Source: Planctomycetota bacterium
GTDB taxonomy: Bacteria; Planctomycetota; Phycisphaerae; Sedimentisphaerales; Anaerobacaceae
Direction: 5' to 3'
DNA length: 59,874 nucleotides
NCBI GenBank assembly: GCA_030605475.1
Contig: JAUWIG010000057.1
Span: forward strand, 1 to 59,874
Both the position numbers and the translations under genes were made by a program. Below the pieces are notes generated by a model, which saw only the letters and a list, made by a program, of their open reading frames with translations, was not told where the DNA came from and did not search any database. Shown piece by piece: positions 50,851 through 59,870 of this stretch (position 1 is the stretch's first letter; each line of letters opens with the position of its first letter).

Positions 50851-52158
50851 ATGTCGATACGGATGCCCCCAAAAGCAGAAATGCTTGGGTTGGCCTTTGA
50901 AGCTGCGGGTATAATAGATGCAACTGAGGATTCGATGAAGGTATCCACAATGCGACAATTCGACCGTTGGGTGGGTGGGCCGGCCTGCCTTGTACTGACG
51001 GCCTTTCGAAAATGCGGTGTTCTTTGGCACCAGCTGCGAAAAACACAGCCGACAAAGGTCCAGAGGATACTATTTGTCAAACTAGCCGAACAGGGTGCCA
51101 CAGTCCTGGCTCACAGAGCCATCACAAGGGCCGTCCAGATGGTCGGACAACAGAACGTCTACTTCCTTGTTTTCGAGGAAAACCGTTTCATTTTAGACCT
51201 GATGGGGCTCATCCCAGAGCAAAACGTTATACCCATTCCTGCTGACAATTTCCGCTCGCTGCTGAGTGGGACGATTTTGGCTTTGCGGCGACTGCGGAAA
51301 CTGCATATTGACGCAGCCATCGACTTTGAATTCTTTGCTCGAAGTTCCGCCGTCTTGACGTACCTCAGCGGTGCCAAGGTGCGAGTGGGTCTGCATTCCT
51401 TCGCCGGCGAGGCTGCTTACCGAGGCGACCTGATGACCCATCGGCTCAGTTACAACCCGCACATTCATATCAGTCAAATGTTCCAGGTGATGGTGGAAGC
51501 CCTCAAGACCCCCGCAAAGGAGCTGCCCGCTCTGAGTATAGACACCCCGCCGGCGCCGAGCCTCGAGCAGGCCTTCATCCCCACAACTCAGGAGGTGGAA
51601 GAATTCAAGACCGTCGTGGAAAGCCAGGCACATACGAGCGATTATTCTCCGCTGGTACTGCTCAATGCCAACGCCTCGGACCTGCTGCCTGTTCGACGTT
51701 GGCCGGCTGGGCGCTACGTCGAGCTGGCCCGACGGCTGATAGAACGCTCGCCAGAGGTCCACGTGGCCTTTACCGGCGCAGCCGACGAGGCCAAGCATGC
51801 CGAGAAACTCGTCGAGGATGTAGGGTCAGACCGATGTTTTTCCCTAACGGGCAAGACCACATTGCGCCAGCTGATGGTGCTGTATTGCCTGGCCGATGCG
51901 CTGGTGACCAACGACAGTGGGCCCGCTCATTTTGCCACGTTGACGCCAATCCAGGTAATCACGCTGTTCGGCCCGGAGACCCCGGAGCTGTTCGGGGCCA
52001 ACAGCCCACGAGCACATATCATCTGGAAAGGCATACCATGCAGCCCATGCGTCAACGCATATAATAACCGCACGTCAGCCTGCAGGAATAACGTGTGTAT
52101 GCAGCGAATCACTGTCGATGAGGTTTTTGATTTGTTATGCAGGCTTTGCAAATTATGA
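50851..52158 (+). CDS. Family 9 glycosyltransferase (heptosyltransferase-like)
   Basis: A 435-residue GT-B fold transferase. After a tail of about 65 residues that is longer than usual, RILFVKLAEQGATVLAHRAI begins the N-terminal Rossmann domain. The C-terminal domain shows LLNANASDLLPVRRWP, HVAFTGAADEAKHAEKL and the nucleotide-sugar site DALVTNDSGPAHFATLTPIQ with LFGPETPELFG. Family members add heptose or related sugars to the lipopolysaccharide core, consistent with LptD in the window. A late ATG at 50935 is also possible as a start. Late cysteines (CSPCVNAYNNRTSACRNNVC) resemble the zinc-type or disulphide cluster common in this subgroup. Confidence 0.85.
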   Translation: MSIRMPPKAEMLGLAFEAAGIIDATEDSMKVSTMRQFDRWVGGPACLVLTAFRKCGVLWHQLRKTQPTKVQRILFVKLAEQGATVLAHRAITRAVQMVGQQNVYFLVFEENRFILDLMGLIPEQNVIPIPADNFRSLLSGTILALRRLRKLHIDAAIDFEFFARSSAVLTYLSGAKVRVGLHSFAGEAAYRGDLMTHRLSYNPHIHISQMFQVMVEALKTPAKELPALSIDTPPAPSLEQAFIPTTQEVEEFKTVVESQAHTSDYSPLVLLNANASDLLPVRRWPAGRYVELARRLIERSPEVHVAFTGAADEAKHAEKLVEDVGSDRCFSLTGKTTLRQLMVLYCLADALVTNDSGPAHFATLTPIQVITLFGPETPELFGANSPRAHIIWKGIPCSPCVNAYNNRTSACRNNVCMQRITVDEVFDLLCRLCKL

Positions 52159-52217
52159 AGACCGTCAGAAAATCGGACAAGTCGAACGAATTGCCATAAT
52201 TCGGAAAAACTAAACGC

Positions 52218-53816
52218 ATGCGAGACAGACTGAGCGAACAGCGCATCAGAACAACGATACGACCGATGATGGTTGTGATAATCGTGGTTGTCGGTGCCGC
52301 AGCCGCGGCGGTGTATCTGCCGACCATTGTCGCTGATTTCGTCTACGATGACATCAGCCAGATTATCATCGATGACTATATTCACAAGCCCGCCCATTTT
52401 GGGGAGGTTCTGAGCTTTCAAGTCCTGGGACGCGACGTTCTTGACAACAACCGTCCTGTTATGCTGCTGTCGCTTATGGTCGACTCGATGCTCTGGGGAC
52501 GTAACCCTGCAGGGTACCACCTGACCAATATTCTGCTGCACGTCTCATGCACTGTCCTGCTCTTTCTGCTGCTGCTGGGCATTTTCCATCGTATAGCTGG
52601 GTCAACAAGCCGGACAACTCGGCCTCTTCTGGGGGCCTTGGTCGGAGCGATACTTTTCGCAGTCCACCCGGCCAACAGCGAGGCCGTCTGTGTAGTCAGT
52701 TTCCGCGAAGACGTTCTCGTCGTCTTTTTCACGCTGATTGGGCTGCTTCTGGCCGAGCGCTTCCCGACCGAGCAAAGGCTGACAACCACTCTGTTGGGTG
52801 GTGGGTGCGTCCTCTCAATACTGGCGGCAGTAGCCAGCAAGGAAAGTGGCATCGCTGCTCCGCCGCTTCTGTTGATGTATTGGCTTCTTGTTCGCCGAGC
52901 CAACCGGCGGCGCCCGTGGTTGGGGTTAATCACCGCCGCTTTGGCCGTGACGGTCGCCTTTCTGGTCGCACGCTTTGCACTTCAACCGGAACATTCAATA
53001 ATCTTCACACACAAGGCTGAGTATATCGGCGGCTCGTTCTCAGCAATGCTCAGAATCCAGCCACGAATATGGGCCTTTCAAATAGCCTCTATCCTCTGGC
53101 CGGACTTATTATGCGCCGACCAGACGGTTTATACAATCAGGCACATAAACTTAGCTTCTGCATTGGTGGTCCTGGCGATTGTGGCCGCGACAACCATTCT
53201 GCTCGCTCGCAAAAATTCCTGCGTGGGCCTCGGAGCAGCATTTTACTGGCTGGCCCTGCTGCCTGTATCAAACCTTGTCCCAATATACTGCCCTATCGCA
53301 GACCGATACCTGTACTTTCCTATGTTAGGCGTCTGCCTGGCGATTGGAGCAATAGTCTGCCGGTTGAAGATTCACTCAAAGCATCGGACAATAGCGCTGC
53401 TGGTAGTCGGTGCAGCCGCGGCCTGTAGTATCCTAAGCGCACTGACCGTGCAGCGAACCCTCGTCTGGAAAAATAACAGGTCACTCTGGGAGGACACCGT
53501 CAGCAAGAATAAATACTCCGATAGAGCATATAACAATCTCGGTTTTGCCCTGCTTGACGACGGTGAGTTTGACAAGGCGGTGCAGGCACTCAAACTGGCC
53601 TGTAACCTGAGCCCCAAAGAGGCAACACCTTGGGCGGGACTGGCAATTACCTATGACGCACTGCAGAAGCCTGCCTTGGCCGAGCAGGCCCTGCGCGAAG
53701 CGGTCGTTCGGGACCGGAGATACGCTGAACCCGCCCGCCTGGTGGAGGCCCTTTTCTGGAAGCAGCAGAACGCCGAGAAGCTTCAAGTAGTGGCCGAGAG
53801 AATCTTCAAGCAGTAA
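52218..53816 (+). CDS. GT-C-type integral membrane glycosyltransferase-like protein with TPR tail
   Basis: A 532-residue protein resembling the TMTC/protein O-mannosyltransferase-like group. The first luminal loop contains FVYDDISQIIIDD, whose acidic pair is the usual catalytic position, and NRPVMLLSLMVDSMLWGRNP before it. About ten membrane helices are visible up to residue 410. The last 100 residues hold two TPR units (SDRAYNNLGFALLDDGEFDK and ATPWAGLAITYDALQKPALA). It may glycosylate exported proteins or surface polymers (inference). It follows the GT9 gene by 59 bases. Confidence 0.75.
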   Translation: MRDRLSEQRIRTTIRPMMVVIIVVVGAAAAAVYLPTIVADFVYDDISQIIIDDYIHKPAHFGEVLSFQVLGRDVLDNNRPVMLLSLMVDSMLWGRNPAGYHLTNILLHVSCTVLLFLLLLGIFHRIAGSTSRTTRPLLGALVGAILFAVHPANSEAVCVVSFREDVLVVFFTLIGLLLAERFPTEQRLTTTLLGGGCVLSILAAVASKESGIAAPPLLLMYWLLVRRANRRRPWLGLITAALAVTVAFLVARFALQPEHSIIFTHKAEYIGGSFSAMLRIQPRIWAFQIASILWPDLLCADQTVYTIRHINLASALVVLAIVAATTILLARKNSCVGLGAAFYWLALLPVSNLVPIYCPIADRYLYFPMLGVCLAIGAIVCRLKIHSKHRTIALLVVGAAAACSILSALTVQRTLVWKNNRSLWEDTVSKNKYSDRAYNNLGFALLDDGEFDKAVQALKLACNLSPKEATPWAGLAITYDALQKPALAEQALREAVVRDRRYAEPARLVEALFWKQQNAEKLQVVAERIFKQ

Positions 53817-53933
53817 TTCAGCAGCAAATGTAATTTTGGCCTTTGCTTTCCGGCAATTGCGCTGATATACTACTTGCCGACAGAAAAAAACCAAAATGAG
53901 CAGCCAATCGAATCTTCCTGAGCGGAAACAAAT

Positions 53934-55070
53934 ATGGCTGAAGAATACCCTGCTTCAGAAAAAGTATATCCGACCGAAAATCTTGGAAAATTCAGCATTC
54001 TCGACATGCTGGACTACTTTGAGAAAAAAGGCGCGATGCGGGTCTCAGATTTGCATATTAAAGTCGGCGCACCGCCTACATACCGCATCGACGGCAATCT
54101 TGTAAAACTTAAAGGCCCAACACTAACACCACAGATAGCAAAGCAGCTTATCTATCCGCTCTTAAGTGACAAAAACATAAGTAAATTCCGGAACCAATAC
54201 AGTGTGGACTGCTCTTATAGATTCGGCTCGCTACAATTTCGCATAAACATCTTCCAAGAAAACGATGGAATATGTGCTGCGCTTCGAGCATTATCGCTGA
54301 CGATTCCAAAAATAGAGGAAATCGGCTTTCCAAACAACGTCTGGGAGGACATCATCAATCGCAAGCAGGGCCTCGTCCTCGTAACAGGCATCACTGGCGC
54401 GGGAAAATCCACAACGATTGCCTCACTAATCGACCGAATCAGCGAGAAACATGCCTGCCGAATCATCACCCTGGAAGACCCTATAGAGTACCTCTACCAG
54501 CAGAAACACTCTCTTATCTCACAGCGGGAGGTCGGAAGAGACGTCAAATCCTTCACTGACGGATTGCGGGCAATGCTGCGGGAAGACCCGGACATAATAT
54601 TTGTCGGCGAAATGCGCGACCCGGAAACGATAGCTATGACACTTATGGCCGCCGAGACCGGACACTTGGTTTTCTCCACACTGCACACAAGAGACACTAC
54701 CGGCACGATAACACGCATACTCGATTATTTTCCACCTGCCAGACAAAACGAAGTGCAAAATCAGCTCTCGCTCGGACTTTCTTACATCATCTGCCAAAAG
54801 CTTGTGCCAAAAAAAGACAAAACCGGCAGAGTTGTAGCTATGGAAATACTTAATAATAATTACGCCTGCGCCAATCTGATACGTACCGGCAAAATAGAGC
54901 AAATGTATTCGCAGCTGCAAACAAAGACCAAAAACAAGCCCGGTGAGAAAATGATAACAATGGAAAGACATCTGGCAATACTGGTAAAAGCCGACAAGGT
55001 CGACCTGCTCGAAGCTAATAAATGGGCCAACAATCTTGGTTCCTTCACCGATGCTATGAAGTGGAGTTAG
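53934..55070 (+). CDS. pilT: PilT-like twitching motility ATPase
   Basis: A 378-residue hexameric ATPase of the type IV pilus retraction group. The N-terminal PAS-like domain (VSDLHIKVGAPPTYRIDGNL) is followed by Walker A LVTGITGAGKSTTIASLID, the Asp box ITLEDPIEYLY, Walker B DIIFVGEMRDPETI and the His box GHLVFSTLHTRDT. The C-terminal AIRNLI motif of PilT is replaced by CANLIRTGK. No pilin or assembly gene is in the window, so the pilus partners lie elsewhere. It precedes the interrupted zinc-ribbon gene by 11 bases. Confidence 0.92.
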   Translation: MAEEYPASEKVYPTENLGKFSILDMLDYFEKKGAMRVSDLHIKVGAPPTYRIDGNLVKLKGPTLTPQIAKQLIYPLLSDKNISKFRNQYSVDCSYRFGSLQFRINIFQENDGICAALRALSLTIPKIEEIGFPNNVWEDIINRKQGLVLVTGITGAGKSTTIASLIDRISEKHACRIITLEDPIEYLYQQKHSLISQREVGRDVKSFTDGLRAMLREDPDIIFVGEMRDPETIAMTLMAAETGHLVFSTLHTRDTTGTITRILDYFPPARQNEVQNQLSLGLSYIICQKLVPKKDKTGRVVAMEILNNNYACANLIRTGKIEQMYSQLQTKTKNKPGEKMITMERHLAILVKADKVDLLEANKWANNLGSFTDAMKWS

Positions 55071-55081
55071 CAGATTAAAGT

Positions 55082-55975
55082 ATGACAGTCCAGTTCTACT
55101 GCCCTAACTGCGATGCGCTAATTGCCTTCGACGGCAAACACTGTGGAAAACGTGCCAGATGCTTAACCTGCGGGCAAATCTTCATAATCCCTTCCAAAGA
55201 CAACGAAAAACCGAAAAAGGTCAAACCCGAACCCGAAAGGGCCGAGCCGCTGTCTGGTTTTTACCGTGCCGTTTTTGTTGACAGTTGGAAAATATTTATC
55301 GACCACGAAAATGTAACCACACTGGTATTCGTGGCTGCCGTAGTGTGTTTCAAATTCTTCTTCGCAATACCAGTATGCTGTATGAACTATATCTCGTTTG
55401 TGATTGTCTAGGGCTGGCTGCTTGGGTTTTACCTGAACATTATTTACGAGACGGCCTTTGAAATAGATAAGCTGCCACAGATTTATCTTGGAACAAGTAT
55501 CACTTTCTTGTGGTACATTATTAAGCCGTTTTTCGTTTTTTTCTTCACTATGTTTGTCGTGCAGCTTCCATTTATCATCGCACTGGCACTGCTGGCCGAT
55601 AAAGGCGTAACATATGAGAATATGTGGCAAGAGAAAACCGGTCTTCATTTACTTCTGCAAATCCTGTACGTTCTTGGTCTATTCCTTTTTCCAATGGCGA
55701 TATTAACTACAGCGGTAGGCAAGGACATTACTTTGTTAAGGCCGGATTACACTTTGACGCCGGTATTCAAAGCATTTACGCCGTATCTGGTGGTAGTGGC
55801 GCTACTTGTTGCTGCTTGTGTTCTTGAAATGCGAACTACCCAGTATGACGGCTCAGCTTTTGCAGCAACCGCTGGTAAGTTAGCACTAAATCTTGCCGTT
55901 CAGGTAATTGCAATAATTGCTATGCGTTCAATAGGCCTGTTCTATCGCCACTACTCCTGCTACCTCCGGTGGTAA
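55082..55975 (+). pseudogene. Zinc-ribbon membrane protein gene interrupted by one in-frame amber codon
   Basis: The frame runs 109 codons, meets TAG at 55409-55411, and stays open in the same frame for another 188 codons. The first part has an N-terminal zinc ribbon (FYCPNCDALIAFDGKHC with CLTCGQIF), a charged linker and a hydrophobic start; the second continues with membrane helices (KPFFVFFFTMFVVQLPFIIA, ILYVLGLFLFPMAILTTA, AFTPYLVVVALLVAACVLE). Together they make one coherent 297-residue protein. A single base change from TGG (Trp) would explain the stop. Readthrough or UAG recoding cannot be excluded. The family is not recognised; a DUF4013-like architecture is a guess. Confidence 0.85.
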
Positions 55976-56454
55976 ATCACCCGTCACCGCAACTAAAAAC
56001 AGAGCCCCAAGCGTAAGCGCCGGGTCACCCCCAAATAATCAATTTATCATTTATCAATAATCATTTCAAAGCCCTGTCCTCTGTCTTCTGCCTTCTCACT
56101 TGGATATTCGATATTGGATATTCTCTACGGTAATTCCTCCCCTCTGTATCAAACTACGGGACTGAAATCGGAAATCCAACCATTAGAGCGGTTTACGTTT
56201 TTATGCTCTGTGTTCCGATAAGTTTTGTATGAACGCTTTATATAGAATTAAGTAGACGTGTTCTCCATGCTCTAAAGCACGTTTTTGGGCCACGACCTAT
56301 CCATTTCCCGGAAGAATCCCAAAAATTGCCTCTACCTCTTATAAGTGGTTCTTTAAGCGGTTCTTTCATTATGACGAAAGACTACAATGGATGGCGGGCC
56401 CGTTGAATGGCAATGGGGCGCATCGAAATTCATAACTTAGGTAGGAGACAGAAA
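55976..56454. other. Long non-coding stretch with repeat fragments
   Basis: No supported gene in about 480 bases. It holds GAGCCCCAAGCGTAAGCGCC (from about 56010), a repeat-like sequence; a TGGATATTCGATATTGGATA tract (from 56101) related to the ATATCGAAT units in pabB and scpB; and AT-rich DNA ahead of the long lipoprotein gene. The in-frame upstream ATG at 56407 has no ribosome-binding site, while TAGGAGA precedes 56455. Confidence 0.6.
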
Positions 56455-59160
56455 ATGGTAATGAACATAAAAAAGAGGCAGATTGCTCCACGTTTGATAA
56501 GCGCATATTTGATTCTCATGTTGCTCGTCTCAGGATGTGCTGGCAGGTATGGTCGCGTCCTGGAGCCAACAAATCATCGTGTCATTTCGAAAACTCATTC
56601 GTACTTTTCCGACCTGGCTAACCGTTCAGACCTGCCGATCATGTATGTAAGTGAAGGTAAAATTGGCGTTTCAAAAGTCGAAGCGGCCCTGGAAACAGCC
56701 GATGCTGTTGATTTACAGGCTCATGCAGAATTTAATAAACAGTTGGCTGATTTCGGTGCCCGCCGCAAGGAAGTGGAAGCGCAAGCCAATATAGACCTCT
56801 CTGAAGCCGATGCTCTTCGCAAAAAGTACAACCAAGAGTACAGTAAGGCTATGGCACAAATCACGGCAAGAGAAGCAGAGCTTGATGCTCTCATCGAACG
56901 CAAAGACACAATCATAGCGTCATCAATCCAGGAAGGCAACAGCAAACGTAACGATATTGTCGATGACGCACGTGAAAAGTTCGAGAGCGAAACGGCTCGT
57001 ATTGAACTGCTTAAAGAAATTCACAACGCAATTAAAGTCGAAAGCAATGCTAAAATTCTTGAAATGACAGAAGCCTCGAAAGCGACCAGGGAACGGGCCG
57101 CTGCCACCATATTAGAACTTGAGGCGAAAGCTCACGCGGTTGAACTGGAAACGTTAGCTCACGCAGATGAACTTGAGGAGCAAATCAAATCTGCTGCTAT
57201 TCAGACAAAATCGGAAGTCAACAGACTCAATGTCTCCCGCAAAGCAATCCTTAAGGATGCGGCGGCTCACGCAAAAGAGCTTCGTACCAAAGCCGATACC
57301 ATTCAGGCGAATCTTGCGGATGAAGAGTATCAATTAAAACTCATATGCGCCGCGTCTGTCAAGGCCGAAGAGCAGGCGAAAACACAGGAGAAATGCGCCA
57401 ATGCGCCTACACGCTTTGAAAAGGCCATGGCTGAAATTGACTGTCTCCGGGCGGAGATTCACCATCATCAGGACACCTCAGCTGCCAACTACGAATCGAA
57501 GCTTGCTGAAATTCAGGCCAAACTCGACGATGAACTAAATGAAGTCAAAAAACTCCGAGTTAGTACGGACAGGGCCGAACAAGTCGCTCGTGCCGAATTT
57601 GTCAAGATAGAAGCCGCCGCTCGTGCAGAGGCCGTACGTCAAACAGCAATCCATGCCGAAGCTGTAGCAGAAGCACAAAAACTTCAGATTATCGCAGAAG
57701 CCGAAGCCGAAGCGGCAAAAATCAAACAGGAAGTCTTAGAAGAAATTGAGTCTAAAAAAGCGGCCAATAAAGTGGAAATCGACAACAACACCACGCCCGC
57801 ATCACAGCCGACAGAAGAACAGTACGAGGTACCGGATGTTCCGCAAGTTCAGCCTGTCGCGGCTAAGATAGAGCCGGAGCACATCGCAGACTATCGCACA
57901 AGCTTTGCCGAGGTTATGAGAACCAGGGCACAAGCTGACGCGCACGAATTGGTCGCAGAAGCCACCTTCGCAGAAGCCAAAACAAATCTCCTGGTCGTAA
58001 AAACACAGGAAGATGCCATTGCATCAGAACAGTTAGCCATCGCGGATGCTCTTGAAGCACAGGCTCGTTCACGGTTCTCCGAAATTGAAACCAAGACCGA
58101 AAAAGAAATGGATGTCATAGAATCAAAATACCGCCAGCACATTGTGCAGGCGGAATCCTTCCGTAAAGAAAAAGAAGCCGAGGTCTTGGATTATCAGAGT
58201 CAAGCGAACGCTCTGGAGCAGATTACAAACGCTCGCGCAAAACAGCTTCTTGCTGAAGCAGAAACCGTTACTAAGTGCGGCCAAAATGAGGGTAAAGAAT
58301 TAAAAGTTGTGCTTTGGGCCGTAAAACAGCGAGGAGAAGCACAGTATTCAAAACTCATGACAGAAGCACAAAGTGTCTCGGATTCACAAGAAGCTCTTGC
58401 ACTACAGATTGATGCGCAGATCGATTCTGCCAGCAGATGTCTTGACGCAGAACTGGCCAAAATTGGAAATTCAATACAATCGGCGGGAAGAATTGCACAA
58501 GCCGATTATCAGCAGGAATTGACGCAAGCGAACGTGATGCGACAAAAAATAGATGCGGAAATCAACCGCACTAACGCACAATTTACAATGGAATACGCGA
58601 TATCGAAGGCACAGATAGAACGAGACAGAAGACTGGCATTAAGCCAGACCCTCCGCGGAGAAGCTGCCTGTGACCGTATGATAGCAAACGCAAATGCAAG
58701 CAAAGTGTGCGAAAATGCCAACATTGATGCCAAACATGTGACCGCGCAAGCTGACATGGATATTATTCTGGTTGACAACTCTGCAAAACGTGAGGCCGCA
58801 CAGGCCTATCTTGATGCTATAAAGGCCAGGTTCAACGCACGAGTACAGCAAGTCAAGTCCGAACGTGTAATCGATATGGCCGGTCAGCAAAATGTGATGG
58901 CCATAAAACGAACCGATTTAGCCAGTGCACTGGCGCAAGCGACGGCCGCACGTGAAGATTCTAATCGGAAACTGGCTGCACTGCAGAAAAGACAGGCCGA
59001 GCTTCATACTGCTTCTATGGTAAACTGGTCTGACAAACTTGCCATGCTTAAAAATGACAGTATAGGGTTCAACGCGGTTGAAATGGATATTCCTTCCAGG
59101 CAGCTCGTCGAAATACCCGTACTTAAAGCGATTTCTGTAACCAACATAGACACTAAGTAA
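56455..59160 (+). CDS. Very long alanine/glutamate-rich coiled-coil lipoprotein
   Basis: About 901 residues. The start at 56455 has TAGGAGA eight bases upstream and yields a lipoprotein signal, LILMLLVSGC with Cys28. From about residue 70 to 870 the protein is nearly all long helix rich in Ala, Glu, Lys and Gln, with a heptad-like pattern (EADALRKKYNQEYSKAMAQI and AKSEVNRL-like units), so it should form extended coiled coil. A short Pro/Thr-rich break (about residues 430-455, NNTTPASQPTEEQYEVPDVP) divides it in two. The end is a small non-helical unit (AVEMDIPSRQLVEIPVLKAI). It is anchored in a membrane, perhaps as a spacer or envelope-spanning strut. No family is recognised. It stands alone with a strong terminator. 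Confidence 0.8.
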   Translation: MVMNIKKRQIAPRLISAYLILMLLVSGCAGRYGRVLEPTNHRVISKTHSYFSDLANRSDLPIMYVSEGKIGVSKVEAALETADAVDLQAHAEFNKQLADFGARRKEVEAQANIDLSEADALRKKYNQEYSKAMAQITAREAELDALIERKDTIIASSIQEGNSKRNDIVDDAREKFESETARIELLKEIHNAIKVESNAKILEMTEASKATRERAAATILELEAKAHAVELETLAHADELEEQIKSAAIQTKSEVNRLNVSRKAILKDAAAHAKELRTKADTIQANLADEEYQLKLICAASVKAEEQAKTQEKCANAPTRFEKAMAEIDCLRAEIHHHQDTSAANYESKLAEIQAKLDDELNEVKKLRVSTDRAEQVARAEFVKIEAAARAEAVRQTAIHAEAVAEAQKLQIIAEAEAEAAKIKQEVLEEIESKKAANKVEIDNNTTPASQPTEEQYEVPDVPQVQPVAAKIEPEHIADYRTSFAEVMRTRAQADAHELVAEATFAEAKTNLLVVKTQEDAIASEQLAIADALEAQARSRFSEIETKTEKEMDVIESKYRQHIVQAESFRKEKEAEVLDYQSQANALEQITNARAKQLLAEAETVTKCGQNEGKELKVVLWAVKQRGEAQYSKLMTEAQSVSDSQEALALQIDAQIDSASRCLDAELAKIGNSIQSAGRIAQADYQQELTQANVMRQKIDAEINRTNAQFTMEYAISKAQIERDRRLALSQTLRGEAACDRMIANANASKVCENANIDAKHVTAQADMDIILVDNSAKREAAQAYLDAIKARFNARVQQVKSERVIDMAGQQNVMAIKRTDLASALAQATAAREDSNRKLAALQKRQAELHTASMVNWSDKLAMLKNDSIGFNAVEMDIPSRQLVEIPVLKAISVTNIDTK

Positions 59161-59211
59161 CTTGGAGTTTTGACAACGCTGAATAATTGCAGGAAGAATC
59201 ACAACAACGAA

Positions 59212-59247
59212 GCAGGATGGATGAACAATATCCATCCTGCTTTTTTT
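59212..59247 (+). terminator. Rho-independent terminator of the coiled-coil lipoprotein gene
   Basis: Perfect 11-base arms GCAGGATGGAT and ATCCATCCTGC around GAACAAT, followed by seven T's. Confidence 0.93.
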
Positions 59248-59352
59248 GCGCTCTTCCGGAAAATTTAGGAGTTTCCCTCCGGCCGGAGTTCCCGTGGTAA
59301 TCTCCAAAATGTTTAGCCCCCACCCCGCGCAAGTGTGCCTCGTAGAAGGATG

Positions 59353-59380
59353 AGATCCCTCGACTGCGCTCAGGACGGGT
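59353..59380. repeat. GATCCCTCGACTGCGCTCAG dispersed repeat
   Basis: This sequence and the following GACGGGTTGGGTTT belong to the same general class of CGCTCAG-containing repeats as those in pabB; its reverse translation gives the RPERSRGI peptide common in spurious predictions. The rest of 59248-59779 shows no gene. Confidence 0.7.
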
Positions 59381-59510
59381 TGGGTTTGATTGGGTTTGTT
59401 TTCCCGGAGTCTGCAAGGTCGTTCATTTTCATAATGATTTGTTAAAACGGAACTTATGTTCATTTGAGGAGCCGGCAAATTGGGTTTGTTTTGCATAAAA
59501 GGTCATAATT

Positions 59511-59540
59511 GGTTGATTGGTTAACTGGTTAACTGGTTAT
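59511..59540. repeat. GGTTAACTGGTTAACTGGTT tandem repeat
   Basis: Three TGGTTAAC-like units in tandem, resembling the tract at 46036-46100. Confidence 0.75.
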
Positions 59541-59638
59541 TGACTGGGCCGGCGGGACCTAAGACCTTGCCCTACGGGGCGGGTTATCGTGGTTAGTCGT
59601 TAGTATTTAGTGAATAGTATTTAGTTGAAAGAACTATG

Positions 59639-59667
59639 GCCCCCTTAGGGGCAGGCCCCTTAGGGGC
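59639..59667. repeat. Tandem palindrome GCCCCTTAGGGGC
   Basis: Two nearly identical 13-14 base self-complementary units lie three bases apart. Confidence 0.85.
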
Positions 59668-59779
59668 AAGCAAAACATGCGGGGATTTTAACATAGTTTC
59701 AAACAAAAGTCAAGAAAAAACGGCAAAAAAATCAGCCACAGAGAGGGCTTTAGACAAATACAGGTTTTTTGTTTTCGGT

Positions 59780-59870
59780 TTGACAATTGCAACAACATTA
59801 TATTAGTATATGCGTACATACTAATATACTACCGTTTGGCGGTGGTATCAGGTTGACAATTGCAACAACA
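59780..59870. promoter_or_regulatory. Repeated -35-like sequence flanking a palindromic operator
   Basis: TTGACAATTGCAACAACA occurs exactly at 59780-59797 and 59853-59870, 73 bases apart. Between them lies a perfect inverted repeat TATTAGTAT-N8-ATACTAATA (59801-59826). TAGTAT within it sits 18 bases after the first TTGACA, so the palindrome could be a repressor site over a -10 box. Its target gene would lie beyond the window. Confidence 0.6.
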
